Positions 1-9,313 of a stretch of 64,000 bases of DNA are shown here, piece after piece; within the stretch, counting starts at the first letter, position 1; every line of letters begins with the position of its first letter. The stretch spans positions 31,348-95,347 of the forward strand of contig NW_003314281.1 in NCBI RefSeq assembly GCF_000143415.4, given 5' to 3'. Origin of the DNA: Selaginella moellendorffii. Its lineage: Eukaryota; Streptophyta; Lycopodiopsida; Selaginellales; Selaginellaceae. The notes below the pieces were generated by a model, which ran no database searches, had not been told where the DNA came from, and was given only the letters and a program-made list of their open reading frames with translations. Both the position numbers and the translations under genes were made by a program.

Positions 1-601
1 CCCAAGCTATGGCTTTTGCGGAGCTGTTTTCCAGGAAAATGGCTTGCCCCAGCGTTGTTTCCTGGACTGCCCTCGTGCTCGGCCATGTGGACAATGTCGA
101 AGAAGAGCTGGCCTTGAAAATTTTTTTCCAGGAGGCAAGCCTCAAGCGTCACTGCAGATGCTCTGAGCTTTGCGCAAGTCAAGACCAGATCTCTCGGCCT
201 GGCAGTGGATTTCTGCGACTTTGTCGAGCAGGAACTTGCTACTACCAGCAGAGTGTTTCCTCGTCAATCCCAGGCAGGCCACTGGCGTATTTCCACGTTG
301 GGAGCTCGTTGATCAATCTGTATGCCAAACTTGGAAGCCTTATAAATGCTCAGAGGCTCTTCGAGAGGACCAAGACGCAGAGAGATCCAGCGATCTGGAC
401 GGCCATGGTCCTCAGCTACGTTGAAAGCAGAGAGCCCGAGCTCGCTGTGAAACTGTTCGAATGAATGCTAGCTGCCAAAGACGTCACCTGTGCACCAAAT
501 CACTTTGACTTGCATCACTGCTCTCAAAGGCTGTGCTGACCTTGCATCTATGGAAGTAGTCAAGACGAAGCAGCAGCTAGAAGGAACCCGTGAACACCGC
601 C
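1..601 (+). pseudogene. PPR gene fragment, broken and internally inverted
   Basis: This is a decayed partial copy of the PPR gene at 1897-4467 and aligns with its bases about 2514-3115. The match runs from the motif around 'VVSWTALVLGH' to the stretch encoding 'VETKQQQQ'. Relative to the intact copy it has one- and two-base insertions, a stop at about 462, and no start codon or N-terminal modules inside the window. Bases 174-280 match the reverse complement of gene bases 2688-2794, both 107 bp long, so a short inner segment has been flipped in place. The remaining 151-codon open frame is therefore partly antisense peptide. Downstream, homology fades into a CAC-rich stretch at about 595-655. 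It is probably non-functional. The left end may extend beyond the window. Confidence 0.85.
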
Positions 602-1440
602 ACCACTAGCATCAGCACAATTACCAACATCAGCACCAGGCCCAGCACCTCATAAGTTCATAACCAATCTAACAAAATAAAAAAAGATTATCGACTTGTA
701 AAGTATTCTAAGAATATTCTACCAGTAAAACACAAAGGTTAAAGGTTAAAGGTTTGAGTGATCAGTTCTGTTTATTATAATATTAACACTGAAATAGCAA
801 ACTACAAATTATAGGCATGATGGAAGTAAAATAAAAATAACAAAAGTAAATTTTTTATGTTGGAAATAAATTAGGACAATATATAAAAAATGAAACAAAA
901 TATTTAGAAGATCACTGGGTTTTAAAAAAAATGTTATTCATCTAGAAACTTTTTAGTTTTACCTTAATGTTTGACTAAATGCAGTGCAAGATATTTATTA
1001 TATAAGGACAATCTTTTACCTCATATTATCATGTAAGTATGAAAATTTTCTACTTAATTCTATTCAGAAGTTTTGTGATACCACTACACTGTGTACCTGT
1101 TGTTTCCATTGTTGGAGTGGCCACTGAACCCTCATTCATGTTTGTTAAGAAGGTACAGTCCCAGAGTAATAGGGCCTTCTACTCCCATCCACACTCATTC
1201 TGCATCTTTATTAATTCCAAGATATCAAAGAACCTTCTACTATTTGTAAATGATGAATCACTGTCTTCTGGACAAACAAGATTTAGCTTAGGATGAGATA
1301 ATTTTTTCTTACCCAAAAAGACCTAAAAGGTGAGATAATTTTTTCTTACCCAAAAAGACCCATTATGAGAGAGTGAACCACAACTGGTACAATAAACATA
1401 GCTTTCCACTTTGATCTTCTGAACATTATTATTTTACTCC
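602..1440. other. AT-rich intergenic stretch with small tandem repeats
   Basis: No gene is recognised here. There are three perfect copies of the 7-mer AAAGGTT at 734-754. A 30-bp sequence occurs twice with a 37-bp period (1294-1323 and 1331-1360). The short open frame at 1039-1296 has no recognisable domain and lies in AT-rich sequence, so it was not called as a gene. Confidence 0.5.
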
Positions 1441-1445
1441 AAAAA

Positions 1446-1870
1446 GTGATCACCACCACCAACACACCACCAAGAACACTGCCATCACCTCTACCAAAAA
1501 CTCATCCACCACCACTAGCACCACTACTTGAAGCGCCACCACAATTGGCACCTTCACTTTCACCTATACCACCACCAAAAACACCACTGCCACCACCCCA
1601 CCAGTTACACCAGCACCAGCACCACTATCACCTTCACTTTCACCCACACCACCACCACCACTATTTGCACCTTCACTTTCACCGACACACCGCCACCACC
1701 TCCAAAAACACTTCGTCCACCAGTTACACCACTATCACCTTCACTTTCACCACCACCACCACTAGACACTTTTACCAACACAACCACACCACTAGCACCA
1801 ATGCCACCAGCACCACCAATAGCAGCACCAGGCCCAGTTCCTTTCATTGATTTACCATTGCCATTGCTAT
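1446..1870. repeat. CAC/CCA-rich imperfect minisatellite
   Basis: This is a low-complexity tract dominated by CAC and CCA triplets. The 15-mer ACCTTCACTTTCACC recurs at about 1552, 1630, 1670 and 1738. On the minus strand the recurring unit reads as Gly-rich peptide with GESEG motifs (for example 'GGGGESEGDSG'), but the frame shifts between units, so no long intact Gly-rich protein is encoded. It may be a decayed glycine-rich gene or simply a satellite-like expansion. It sits directly upstream of the PPR gene at 1897 and ends about 25 bp before its start codon. Confidence 0.6.
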
Positions 1871-1896
1871 AAGGTTTTAACATAATAAAGATATGA

Positions 1897-4467
1897 ATGA
1901 CTTGTAAGCGCTTGTCCAAGCTACAGACGCGGGCTGAGTGGGTCTTCCACGGCAATCCCAAGTTCTTCGCCAAGCACCCAAAGAAGGTACGCATTTCCTT
2001 AGTGGTCGCCGCACTTCAAGCATGCGGTCTCTTGGGCGATCTCCAAACCGGCACGAAGATCCACGACGACGCCTCACGAGAAGCCGGGGATGATTCCACC
2101 AACAAGTATGTAGCCAACACGCTCGTGAGCATGTATGCCAAATCCGGGAGCTTGGAAGAAGCTCGAGCAGTGTTTGGCCGGATGATCTTCCGGACTGCTG
2201 CGTCCTGGACGTCTCTCATCCTCGGCTATGTCGACCGAGGCGATGGAGAGCTCGGCCTCAAGCTCTTCGAGTGCCTGCTAGCGCAAGGAGACGCAGCTCC
2301 TTGCCTGGATGCCCGAGTCTTCGTCGCTGCTCTCAAAGCCTGTGCCTGTCTGGCCGAGAAGGAGCACAGTCGCCTTGTCGATGGAAGATTGGTGAAGCTC
2401 CAGTCTCTCGGCAAAGGCATGGATGTCCACTCTCGAGCTGCCAAGCTCGGCTTCGTCTCGGACAAGTTCGTCGCCAATACTCTGGTGGACATGTACTCCA
2501 AGTGTGGAAGCTTGGAGAATGCCCGAGCTGTTTTCCAGGAAATGGCTTGTCCCGACGTTGTTTCCTGGACTGCCCTCGTGCTCGGACATGCGGACAATGG
2601 CGAAGAAGAGCTGGCCTTGAAAATCTTTTCCAGGATGCAAGCCTCCGGCGTCACTGCAGATGCTCTGAGCTTTGCGGCCGCTCTCAAGGCCTGCCTGGGA
2701 TTGACGAGGAAACACTCCGCCGGTAGTAGCAAGTTCCTGTTCGACAAAGTTGTAGAAATCCACTGGCAAGCCGAGAGATGTGGCCTTGACTTGCATGTCC
2801 ACGTTGCGAGCTCGTTGATCGATCTGTATGCCAAACTTGGAAGCGTTGTAGATGCTCGGAGGCTCTTCGAGAGGACCAAGACGAGGAGAGATCCGACGAT
2901 CTGGACGGCCATGGTCCTCAGCTACGCTGAAAGCAGAGAGCCCGAGCTCGCTGTGAAACTGTTCCAACGGATGCTAGCTGCCGAAGACGTCACCTGTGCA
3001 CCAAATCAACTGACTTACGTCGCCGCTCTCAAAGCCTGTGCTGACCTTGCATCTATGGAAGTAGTCGAGACGAAGCAGCAGCAGCAGCTAGAAGGCAAAC
3101 CTGTGAAGACGACGACTCTCCAGAGAGGTATGCTCATTCACGCACACGCCGCAAAGACTGGCTTTGATTCAGACCCCTTCGTCGCTAACACGCTGGTGGA
3201 CGTGTACTTCAAATGTGGGAGCCTGGCTGATGCTTCGATGGTCTTCTTTCACAGGATGCCAGTCCGAACTGTAGTCTCCTGGAACGCTGTGATTCTCGGA
3301 TACGCTGAGAATGACGAGGAGGCGCTGGCTTTGGACCTGTTTCGAGTCATGGAAGCCGAGGGCTGTCAAAAACCGGATGCTCTGACTTACGCTGCTGCTT
3401 TGAAGGCATGTAGCAACTTGGCCGAAAAGGAAGCTGCTGTCAAAGGAGTCGATGGACAAGTCCTCAAGCCCGTGGCTCTTAGCCGAGGTGTCGAAGTTCA
3501 CTCGAGAGCTGTTGCCGCGGGCTGTGATACGGAGAAGTTCGTCGCCAGCAGCTTGGTAAACATGTACTCCAAATGTGGGAGCCTGATGGAGGCCTGGAAA
3601 GTCTTCGAGCCGATTTCTTACAATGAAGAAGTTGACGTGATATCCCTGACCTCCCTGATGCTGGCATGTGCTGAAAACAACCGGCCAGAGCTGGCTTTGC
3701 AACTTCTCGTTCGAATTCAAGCACCCGATCCCCGAGCCTTTGCGGCTGCACTCAAGGCCTGTGCGATCCTGGCGCCTGTAGAGACTGTCCGAGAAATCCA
3801 TGCTTGCATCTCGAGATCTGGATTCGAGGGCGACCTGTTCCTGGTTAACTGCCTGGTTGAAGTCTACGGACGGTGTGGCAGCATAACCAACGCCCACCTC
3901 GTCTTTGATTCTCTCCCGGACACCAGTCTGGTAACTTGGCACTCTCTCATGGCCGGCTATAGTCGACTTGGCGACACCAACCAGGAACTCCATCTCTTTG
4001 ACAGACTCCAGGAAGAAGGATTACGCCCAAACGGCGTGACCTTCGTCTATCTCATTTCAGCCTGTAGCCACGCCGGGAAGGTTGATGAAGGCTCGAGACT
4101 CTTCCAGTTGATGGTATCCAAGTATGGTGTCACCCCCAGAATGGAACACTACGTTTGCATGGTGGACCTCTTTGGACGGGCTAACCAACTGGAAGCTGCC
4201 GTAGACGTTGCGAGAACAATGCCTTTCAAGGCCGATAGTTTGACATGGCTGACGATTCTCGGTGCCTGTCAAAAGTGGAAGAATGTGAGAATAGGCAAAG
4301 AAGCGTTTGAGAACCTGTTGAAGCTGAATGAGGAGCAGGACTCCGTGTACGCGCTGATGGCAAATATCTACGGGAGCGTCGGCCTGTGGGAGGAGCAGTC
4401 CAAAGTAGAAGCCATGAGAAAGAAAAGACTACAGAACAAGTCAACTTCGTTGATGTCTGGTGGTTAA
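1897..4467 (+). CDS. PPR protein, PLS class, truncated E domain (856 aa)
   Basis: This is a single-exon PLS-type pentatricopeptide repeat protein, a family of modular RNA-binding proteins that usually acts on plastid or mitochondrial transcripts. It has six successive modules, each opening with a pattern such as 'FVANTLVDMYSKCGSLENA', followed by 'VVSWTALVLGH'-type and 'LSFAAALKAC'-type helices. The final module ('EHYVCMVDLFGRANQLEAA') leads into an E1-like segment with 'WLTILGACQKWKN'. The protein stops soon afterwards, with no E2 or DYW deaminase domain. Several L motifs carry a charged insertion of 15-20 residues between the two helices (such as 'KEHSRLVDGRLVKLQSLGKG'), also found in the PPR gene at 23261. 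The ATG at 1897 is the first in frame. The N-terminus contains several basic residues, but I cannot assign a targeting peptide with confidence. The pseudogene at 1-601 is a partial copy. Confidence 0.9.
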   Translation: MTCKRLSKLQTRAEWVFHGNPKFFAKHPKKVRISLVVAALQACGLLGDLQTGTKIHDDASREAGDDSTNKYVANTLVSMYAKSGSLEEARAVFGRMIFRTAASWTSLILGYVDRGDGELGLKLFECLLAQGDAAPCLDARVFVAALKACACLAEKEHSRLVDGRLVKLQSLGKGMDVHSRAAKLGFVSDKFVANTLVDMYSKCGSLENARAVFQEMACPDVVSWTALVLGHADNGEEELALKIFSRMQASGVTADALSFAAALKACLGLTRKHSAGSSKFLFDKVVEIHWQAERCGLDLHVHVASSLIDLYAKLGSVVDARRLFERTKTRRDPTIWTAMVLSYAESREPELAVKLFQRMLAAEDVTCAPNQLTYVAALKACADLASMEVVETKQQQQLEGKPVKTTTLQRGMLIHAHAAKTGFDSDPFVANTLVDVYFKCGSLADASMVFFHRMPVRTVVSWNAVILGYAENDEEALALDLFRVMEAEGCQKPDALTYAAALKACSNLAEKEAAVKGVDGQVLKPVALSRGVEVHSRAVAAGCDTEKFVASSLVNMYSKCGSLMEAWKVFEPISYNEEVDVISLTSLMLACAENNRPELALQLLVRIQAPDPRAFAAALKACAILAPVETVREIHACISRSGFEGDLFLVNCLVEVYGRCGSITNAHLVFDSLPDTSLVTWHSLMAGYSRLGDTNQELHLFDRLQEEGLRPNGVTFVYLISACSHAGKVDEGSRLFQLMVSKYGVTPRMEHYVCMVDLFGRANQLEAAVDVARTMPFKADSLTWLTILGACQKWKNVRIGKEAFENLLKLNEEQDSVYALMANIYGSVGLWEEQSKVEAMRKKRLQNKSTSLMSGG

Positions 4468-4508
4468 TCCATCTCAAAACAGATGAATAAGAATGCGCCC
4501 ATACGGGC

Positions 4509-5516
4509 TTACAACGGGTACGTTGTGTCCTCAGACTGTAGAGTCTTGCGCACTTCGCAAGAAAGTTTGGCGAGTTCGTCATCCAGAGCACCTGTGCACG
4601 AAAGATGCCCGATTTGACAAAATGTTTCTGATTTGATATTTGCTCACCTATTTCCAGCAGAGCTTCTTCCAACCTGAAAATGTACTCGTAGTTAGGACCA
4701 GACGGACCGACGCAAGTCGCTATTTGCCTGCCACAAAAATCACAGAGATCAATCAGGTCGAGACAAGAAAATCGCAAAACGTACAATGCCATGTCCTTCA
4801 TGTCAGCGGGGCCCAAATAATTCGGATTCTTTTTCTTGTCCGGAGATGCGATGTATCTGTTGCAACCAAGGCTCGTTGTCAAGTACCACGTCAATTGGAA
4901 ACGAGAGCTTACACAAGAACATCAGTGATCGCGGGCTCAGAAGAGGATTCCTACAAAAGAAAAGATGAAAACCAAAGCCCGGTGGAAACAAAGTCTAGCT
5001 TACCGTGTAAAGATCAACAAAAACCTTCCGGTCGTACTGCTTCTCACGCAAATCCAAGTACTGAGATAGTTTCCAATCACTACTGAGAACAGAGCGCCAA
5101 AAACAAAGGAAGAAAAAAGAAACCACTCACGGAGAGCACTAGCTGCTCGTTGTCGTGACCGGAAACACGATAAGCAGCACCCCACTGATCAAACAACACA
5201 CAATGCATAAGATTGTTTATCAAAGAACCAAAGATAAAACGAATAAAAGGAGGATCCAATCTTACACAAATCCCTCCATCGTGCGCTTCCAGAGTGGCCG
5301 TCCTTCCAGGATTCTCCGGCGTCCCCCGATGATCCGTGCTCCCTGCAATGCTAGTGGTTAGCGGCATTGTCGGGAATTTGCGCATTCTCGCGCAATGCAA
5401 AGCTCGCCTTGATGGAACACGCGCCTGTACCCCTTGATGAATCCCACGACTCGCTCGTCATAGTTGAATCCGGCCTTCCAGATGAGAGATCCGTAGCCAA
5501 ATATCCACAACACCAT
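4509..5516 (-). CDS. ChaC-type gamma-glutamylcyclotransferase, 8 exons
   Basis: This enzyme is a plant GGCT2-like cytosolic protein that releases 5-oxoproline from gamma-glutamyl compounds such as glutathione. Exons are placed at 5516-5408, 5342-5266, 5184-5131, 5060-5004, 4950-4913, 4856-4785, 4727-4648 and 4591-4509. They give 570 nt and 189 residues in unbroken frame. The N-terminus has the family signature '[12 protein letters not shown]' (residues about 6-17), followed by '[14 protein letters not shown]', 'CWGAAYRV', '[10 protein letters not shown]', '[14 protein letters not shown]' and '[17 protein letters not shown]'. The Glu in 'LREKQYD' aligns with the proposed catalytic Glu of ChaC proteins (family knowledge). 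The length is normal for the family. Introns are 49-81 bp. The first one starts with GC instead of GT, because only that boundary restores the conserved 'FHQGSTDHRG'. The start codon at 5516 opens directly into '[10 protein letters not shown]', as in relatives. Confidence 0.92.
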
Positions 5517-5878
5517 GGCTGCGAGGGGAAAGAAATGGGGAAGAACCCTAAGACGAAGAAGAAGCAATACAGTACCTCTGCCTCCTCGCCTTCTCCACCA
5601 TCAAGAGATGCCGATTCCCAGCACGAGGAGGATCGCAGTAGCAGCACGATCCCATGCCGCTCTCGACACTTTCGCAATCACACGCGGGACAACGACATTG
5701 CTTCACTGCCAGGAGACCATTAGGGTTCTTCCTTGTGTGAAGATGGTATATTCCCGCTACCATTCAAATTAGATTCGTCGATGAATAGCTGCAAGAAAAT
5801 ACAAACTTACACGTAAGTAGCATATCTCGTGTGTCCTTCGCGTGATCTTCGCAAGTTCTTCGTGAGAGCTTCTTTCGA
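5517..5878. promoter_or_regulatory. Intergenic region upstream of the GGCT gene
   Basis: This is the 362-bp gap between the DUF300 stop (5879) and the GGCT start (5516), both on the minus strand. It should hold the 3' end of the first gene and the promoter and 5' UTR of the second. No clear TATA box was seen. A TTAGGGTT telo-box-like octamer is at about 5720. Confidence 0.35.
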
Positions 5879-6955
5879 TCAATCGTCTTTCTTTTCGGCT
5901 GCTGCTGCCTTGAGCTTGGCTTGGGCTTCTCCCGCGTACTCCTCGGCACTGAAAGCGTACTGCTGGATCGCCGCGAAGGCCACCATTTCCAAGCAAACCA
6001 AGAGATTTTGGTACGCTTCCTCGATCTGGTTGACGTTGAGTTTCTTTTGCCTCTGGATCACGCCTGCGGATGCGAGAATTTGCATGACAATGCCCTGAGA
6101 GAAAGAACGAAACAAGTAAGATCAGCTCTGCGGGAGTGAGAGAGAAGAAATGGATTACCTGCCAGAAGGAGAAAAAGACCACTCCCTTGATGCACAGGAA
6201 CTTCGCGAGAGGCTTGTGAGAAGCCAACTCCTTGGCGAAGAGATGGTAGAATTGGATCAGCGAATACATTGCCAGTGTGACCGAGGAGTTGAGGACGAGC
6301 GAGATGATCCAAGTGATCGGCCCCTCGTACATGCCGAGAAGTTGGAGCGAGATCATGAGGATGGATAGCACCGGACGAATGATCACGAATTGCCATGTCC
6401 AGGATTTGAGAAGCTTAAGAGTGTGTTGGTTGAGCGGAACTTCGTGAGGCTAAGGAAGGAAAGAAAAGAAATACTATCAAGAGTCTCCAAAGCACCAGAG
6501 AAGGCGAACATACCAAGAACAGCGTCATTGGAAAAGAATTGTGAATTTTCCGGCCCTTGATCTCGTCGGGAATCACATTGTTGCTCATCGAGATCCCCAT
6601 GTAGCTATACATGAGGCTCAAGAATTTCGCGATCACCTGGACAGAGGATTCTTTAGATCTTTCTTGGATCGATCCATCAGGAAGTACTTACCAGTGCCTC
6701 GTAGCACTCCTTGATCGCATCCAAGAACGTGAAGAGCGCCTCGCTGCCTGTGATCTGGACAAGGCCGAAGAAAGAATCGATGGCATAGAGCGGCGCCATG
6801 AGGACGATGATGAGGATCGCCTTCTGCTCCTTAGGGTTCTTCCAGTAGAAGAGATGCTCCGACACAAGCTTGAATGTGAAATGCATCGCCAGCATCGCGC
6901 ATCCCCCCGCCATCAGCAGCGACAGCGTCCTGGCATCCATTTGCGTGAGATCCAT
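5879..6955 (-). CDS. TMEM184/DUF300 (LAZ1-like) multi-pass membrane protein
   Basis: This is a member of the organic-solute-transporter-alpha/TMEM184/DUF300 family, which in plants includes LAZ1 and its homologues at vacuolar and plasma membranes (family knowledge). Exons are 6955-6692, 6636-6514, 6449-6159 and 6094-5879, giving 894 nt and 297 residues, with GT-AG introns of 55-65 bp. Family landmarks include 'FYWKNPKEQKAILIIVLMAP', 'IDSFFGLV', 'IKECYEALVIAKFL' across the first junction, 'KSWTWQFVIIRPVLSILM', 'ITWIISLVLNSSVTLAMYSL' and 'KFLCIKGVVFFSFWQ'. Several hydrophobic segments of about 20 residues are visible, in keeping with about seven membrane spans. The C-terminus is short and charged ('AAAAEKKDD'), so the protein resembles the shorter plant homologues rather than full-length LAZ1. 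It is divergently arranged with NOG1. Confidence 0.9.
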
Positions 6956-7176
6956 GGCGATCGAATCGCCTTCTAGCTAGATCTAAGCCCTGGCTATGGC
7001 GCTCCAAGCTCGATCAACGAAAACCCTGGAATTGATAATATCCCACGTGTTCATCGTTGCCGCGCAAATCCGACGGTCCACGCTGGCCCCGAAATTAGGG
7101 CAAGCGGGCAAAAGTGCCAGGGTTTTAGTTTTTAGGGTTCTTCAGGAGCGCGGCGGCGCTCGATCGATCGGGCGCG
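6956..7176. promoter_or_regulatory. Divergent DUF300/NOG1 promoter with telo-box
   Basis: This is the 221-bp gap between two divergent start codons. TTAGGGTT (AACCCTAA on the other strand) lies at 7132-7139, about 40 bp upstream of the NOG1 ATG. Telo-boxes are a known feature of plant promoters for ribosome-assembly and translation genes. A partial AGGGTTTTAG motif sits just before it. No TATA box is seen. Function is inferred. Confidence 0.5.
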
Positions 7177-9198
7177 ATGGTGCACTACAATCTCAAGCGC
7201 ATCACCGTGGTGCCGACAGGCAAGGATTTCGTCGACATTGTCCTCTCCCGGACGCAGCGCCAGACGCCGACGGTGATCCACAAGAGCTATGCGATCAATC
7301 GCATCCGCCAGTTCTACATGCGCAAGGTAAAGTACACGCAGGCCACATTCGATGAGAAGCTGGGCACGATCATCGACGAGTTCCCGCAGCTGGACGACAT
7401 CCATCCCTTCTACGGGGATTTGATGAATGTGCTCTACGACAGGGATCACTACAAGCTCGCGCTTGGGCAATTGCGCACTGCGAAGCGACTGGTAGAGAAG
7501 ATCTGCAAGGACTACGTGAAGCTCCTCAAGTATGGCGATTCGCTCTATCGTTGCAAGCAGCTCAAGAAGGCCGCGCTGGGAAGAATGTGTACGCTCATGA
7601 AGAGGGTCGGGCCGAGTCTAGCGTACTTGGAACAGGTCAGGCAGCATATGGCGAGGCTTCCATCGATCGATCCAAACACGAGAACCATCCTCATCTGCGG
7701 CTATCCAAACGTTGGTAAGAGCTCCTTCATCAACAAGATCACTCGAGCCGACGTTGATGTCCAGCCTTACGCCTTCACCACAAAGTCACTCTTTGTTGGT
7801 CACACGGACTACAAGTACCTCCGCTGGCAAGTGATTGACACTCCGGGGATCTTGGATCACCCGCTCGAGGACAGGAACACGATTGAGATGCTGAGTATCA
7901 CTGCTCTGGCTCACATCCGAGCTGCGGTGCTGTTCTTCGTCGACGTCTCGGGTTCTTGCGGCTACTCCATCGCCCAGCAGGCAGCGCTCTTCAACAGCAT
8001 CCGGCCTTTGTTTGACAACAAGCCGCTGCTCGTTGTGTGCAGCAAGATCGATCTCCAGTCGCTGGAGTCGCTGCCGGAGGAGGATCGCCAGCTGATCATG
8101 GAGATGAAGAAGGAGGCGTCCAAGTGCTCGGGGGGAATTGCTAGCGAGATGATGGTGGAGGACGACGACTGCCTTCTCACGATGAGCACCCTCACGGAGG
8201 AAGGCGTGATCAACGTGAAGAACACTGCGTGCGAGAAGCTGCTCCAGCACCGTGTGGAGGGGAAGATGAAGTCGAAGAAGCTCGAGGACGTGAGGAACAG
8301 GATCCACGTCGCGATGCCTCGTCCCAGGGACACCAGAGAGAGACCGCCGGTGATTCCAGCTGGGGTGTTGGAAGCTCGAGCAGCAGCGCCGCCGAGGGCC
8401 CCGAGACGACTCGAGAAGGATCTGGAGAACGAGAACGGTGGCGCTGGAGTTTACTCCGCCAACTTGAGAAGGCGCTACATTCTCGCGGACGAGAGCTGGA
8501 AGGAGGACGTGGTACCGGAGATAGCAGACGGTCACAACATCGCGGACTTCATCGACACGGACATTCTCAAGAGGTTGGACGAGCTGGATCGCGAGGAGCA
8601 CCAGCGGCAGGAGGGAGAGAGCGAGGAAGAGGACATGGACGACGACGAGTTCCGCAAGCTCAGTCCGGAGGAACAGGAGGCGCTAGCGGCGATTCGCCTC
8701 GCGAGAAGGAACATCCGGGAGGAGCACAGGCTGAAGAAGACCACTGCCGATAGCCGTCCAATGGTTCCCAGGAAGCACGACAAGGACAAGAGATTCACGG
8801 TTTCCAGGATGGAGCGCCACCTATCAAACCTGGGGATCGATCCATCGGCAGCAGCGGCGAGAGCTCGAAGCAAGTCTCGCGGAAGAAAGCGGGATCGATC
8901 ACTCGGGTATGACGAGGAGGACGGGGCGGATGCTATGGACGTGGATCAGCCAAAGAGCAAGAAGTTGAGGATGAAGTCCAGGACGAGATCGCAGTCTCGC
9001 GCGTCGATGGAAGTCGTTCCAGGCGAGGGATTCAAGGACTCGGCACAGAAGCAGCAGGCATTGGCGCTGGGCAAGAAGGCGATGAAGAAGAGGAACAAGT
9101 TCGCGAGGAAGGGAGAAGCCGATCGAACCATCGTCAATCTCCGGCCTAAGCATTTGTTTGCTGGGAAGAGATCTACAGGAAAGACGGACAGGCGCTAG
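7177..9198 (+). CDS. NOG1: Nucleolar GTP-binding protein 1 (NOG1), 673 aa
   Basis: NOG1 is a GTPase needed for assembly of the 60S ribosomal subunit in the nucleolus and nucleoplasm. The single-exon frame starts with the family N-terminus 'MVHYNLKRITVVPTGKDF'. Its GTPase motifs are G1 'GYPNVGKSS' (residues about 174-182), a G2 threonine in 'PYAFTTKSL', G3 'DTPG' in 'QVIDTPGILDHPLEDRN', and G4 as 'SKID'. The central part also has the characteristic 'SGSCGYSIAQQ'. The C-terminus is acidic in the middle ('GESEEEDMDDDEF') and ends Lys/Arg-rich ('KKAMKKRNKFARKGEADR'), as expected for a nucleolar NOG1. The length fits plant NOG1. A 20-bp tandem duplication begins three bases before the TAG stop codon. 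The start is the first ATG after the telo-box region. Confidence 0.97.
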   Translation: MVHYNLKRITVVPTGKDFVDIVLSRTQRQTPTVIHKSYAINRIRQFYMRKVKYTQATFDEKLGTIIDEFPQLDDIHPFYGDLMNVLYDRDHYKLALGQLRTAKRLVEKICKDYVKLLKYGDSLYRCKQLKKAALGRMCTLMKRVGPSLAYLEQVRQHMARLPSIDPNTRTILICGYPNVGKSSFINKITRADVDVQPYAFTTKSLFVGHTDYKYLRWQVIDTPGILDHPLEDRNTIEMLSITALAHIRAAVLFFVDVSGSCGYSIAQQAALFNSIRPLFDNKPLLVVCSKIDLQSLESLPEEDRQLIMEMKKEASKCSGGIASEMMVEDDDCLLTMSTLTEEGVINVKNTACEKLLQHRVEGKMKSKKLEDVRNRIHVAMPRPRDTRERPPVIPAGVLEARAAAPPRAPRRLEKDLENENGGAGVYSANLRRRYILADESWKEDVVPEIADGHNIADFIDTDILKRLDELDREEHQRQEGESEEEDMDDDEFRKLSPEEQEALAAIRLARRNIREEHRLKKTTADSRPMVPRKHDKDKRFTVSRMERHLSNLGIDPSAAAARARSKSRGRKRDRSLGYDEEDGADAMDVDQPKSKKLRMKSRTRSQSRASMEVVPGEGFKDSAQKQQALALGKKAMKKRNKFARKGEADRTIVNLRPKHLFAGKRSTGKTDRR

Positions 9199-9313
9199 AG
9201 AGGACGATGATCCGCTAGAGAGGACGATGATCTTCTATGTATTCCCGCGAAAGTTTGAAAGTTTGAATTTAAATTTGGTTTTAAAAATTTAGGGTTCTTC
9301 CTTCTCTAAAAAT
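9199..9313. other. Short convergent spacer with duplicated stop-codon context
   Basis: This is the gap between the NOG1 stop and the stop of the minus-strand PPR gene. A perfect 20-bp tandem repeat occupies 9193-9232 and copies the end of NOG1 including its TAG. The rest is AT-rich with TTTAGGGTTCTT at about 9289. The two 3' UTRs must overlap or be extremely short. Confidence 0.5.

Noticed and set aside
1605-1994. Minus-strand 129-codon Gly/Val-rich frame
   Set aside because: It arises from the low-complexity CAC repeat, changes character halfway, and overlaps the start of the PPR gene. It is not a credible intact protein.
3169-3993. Long antisense frames inside PPR genes (also 12677-13645 plus and 9524-10879 plus)
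   Set aside because: PPR repeats have periodic codon patterns that open antisense frames. No domain was found, and the sense strand carries the conserved motifs.
7786-8601. Antisense 271-codon frame across NOG1
   Set aside because: It is a shadow of the GC-rich NOG1 coding region without recognisable motifs.
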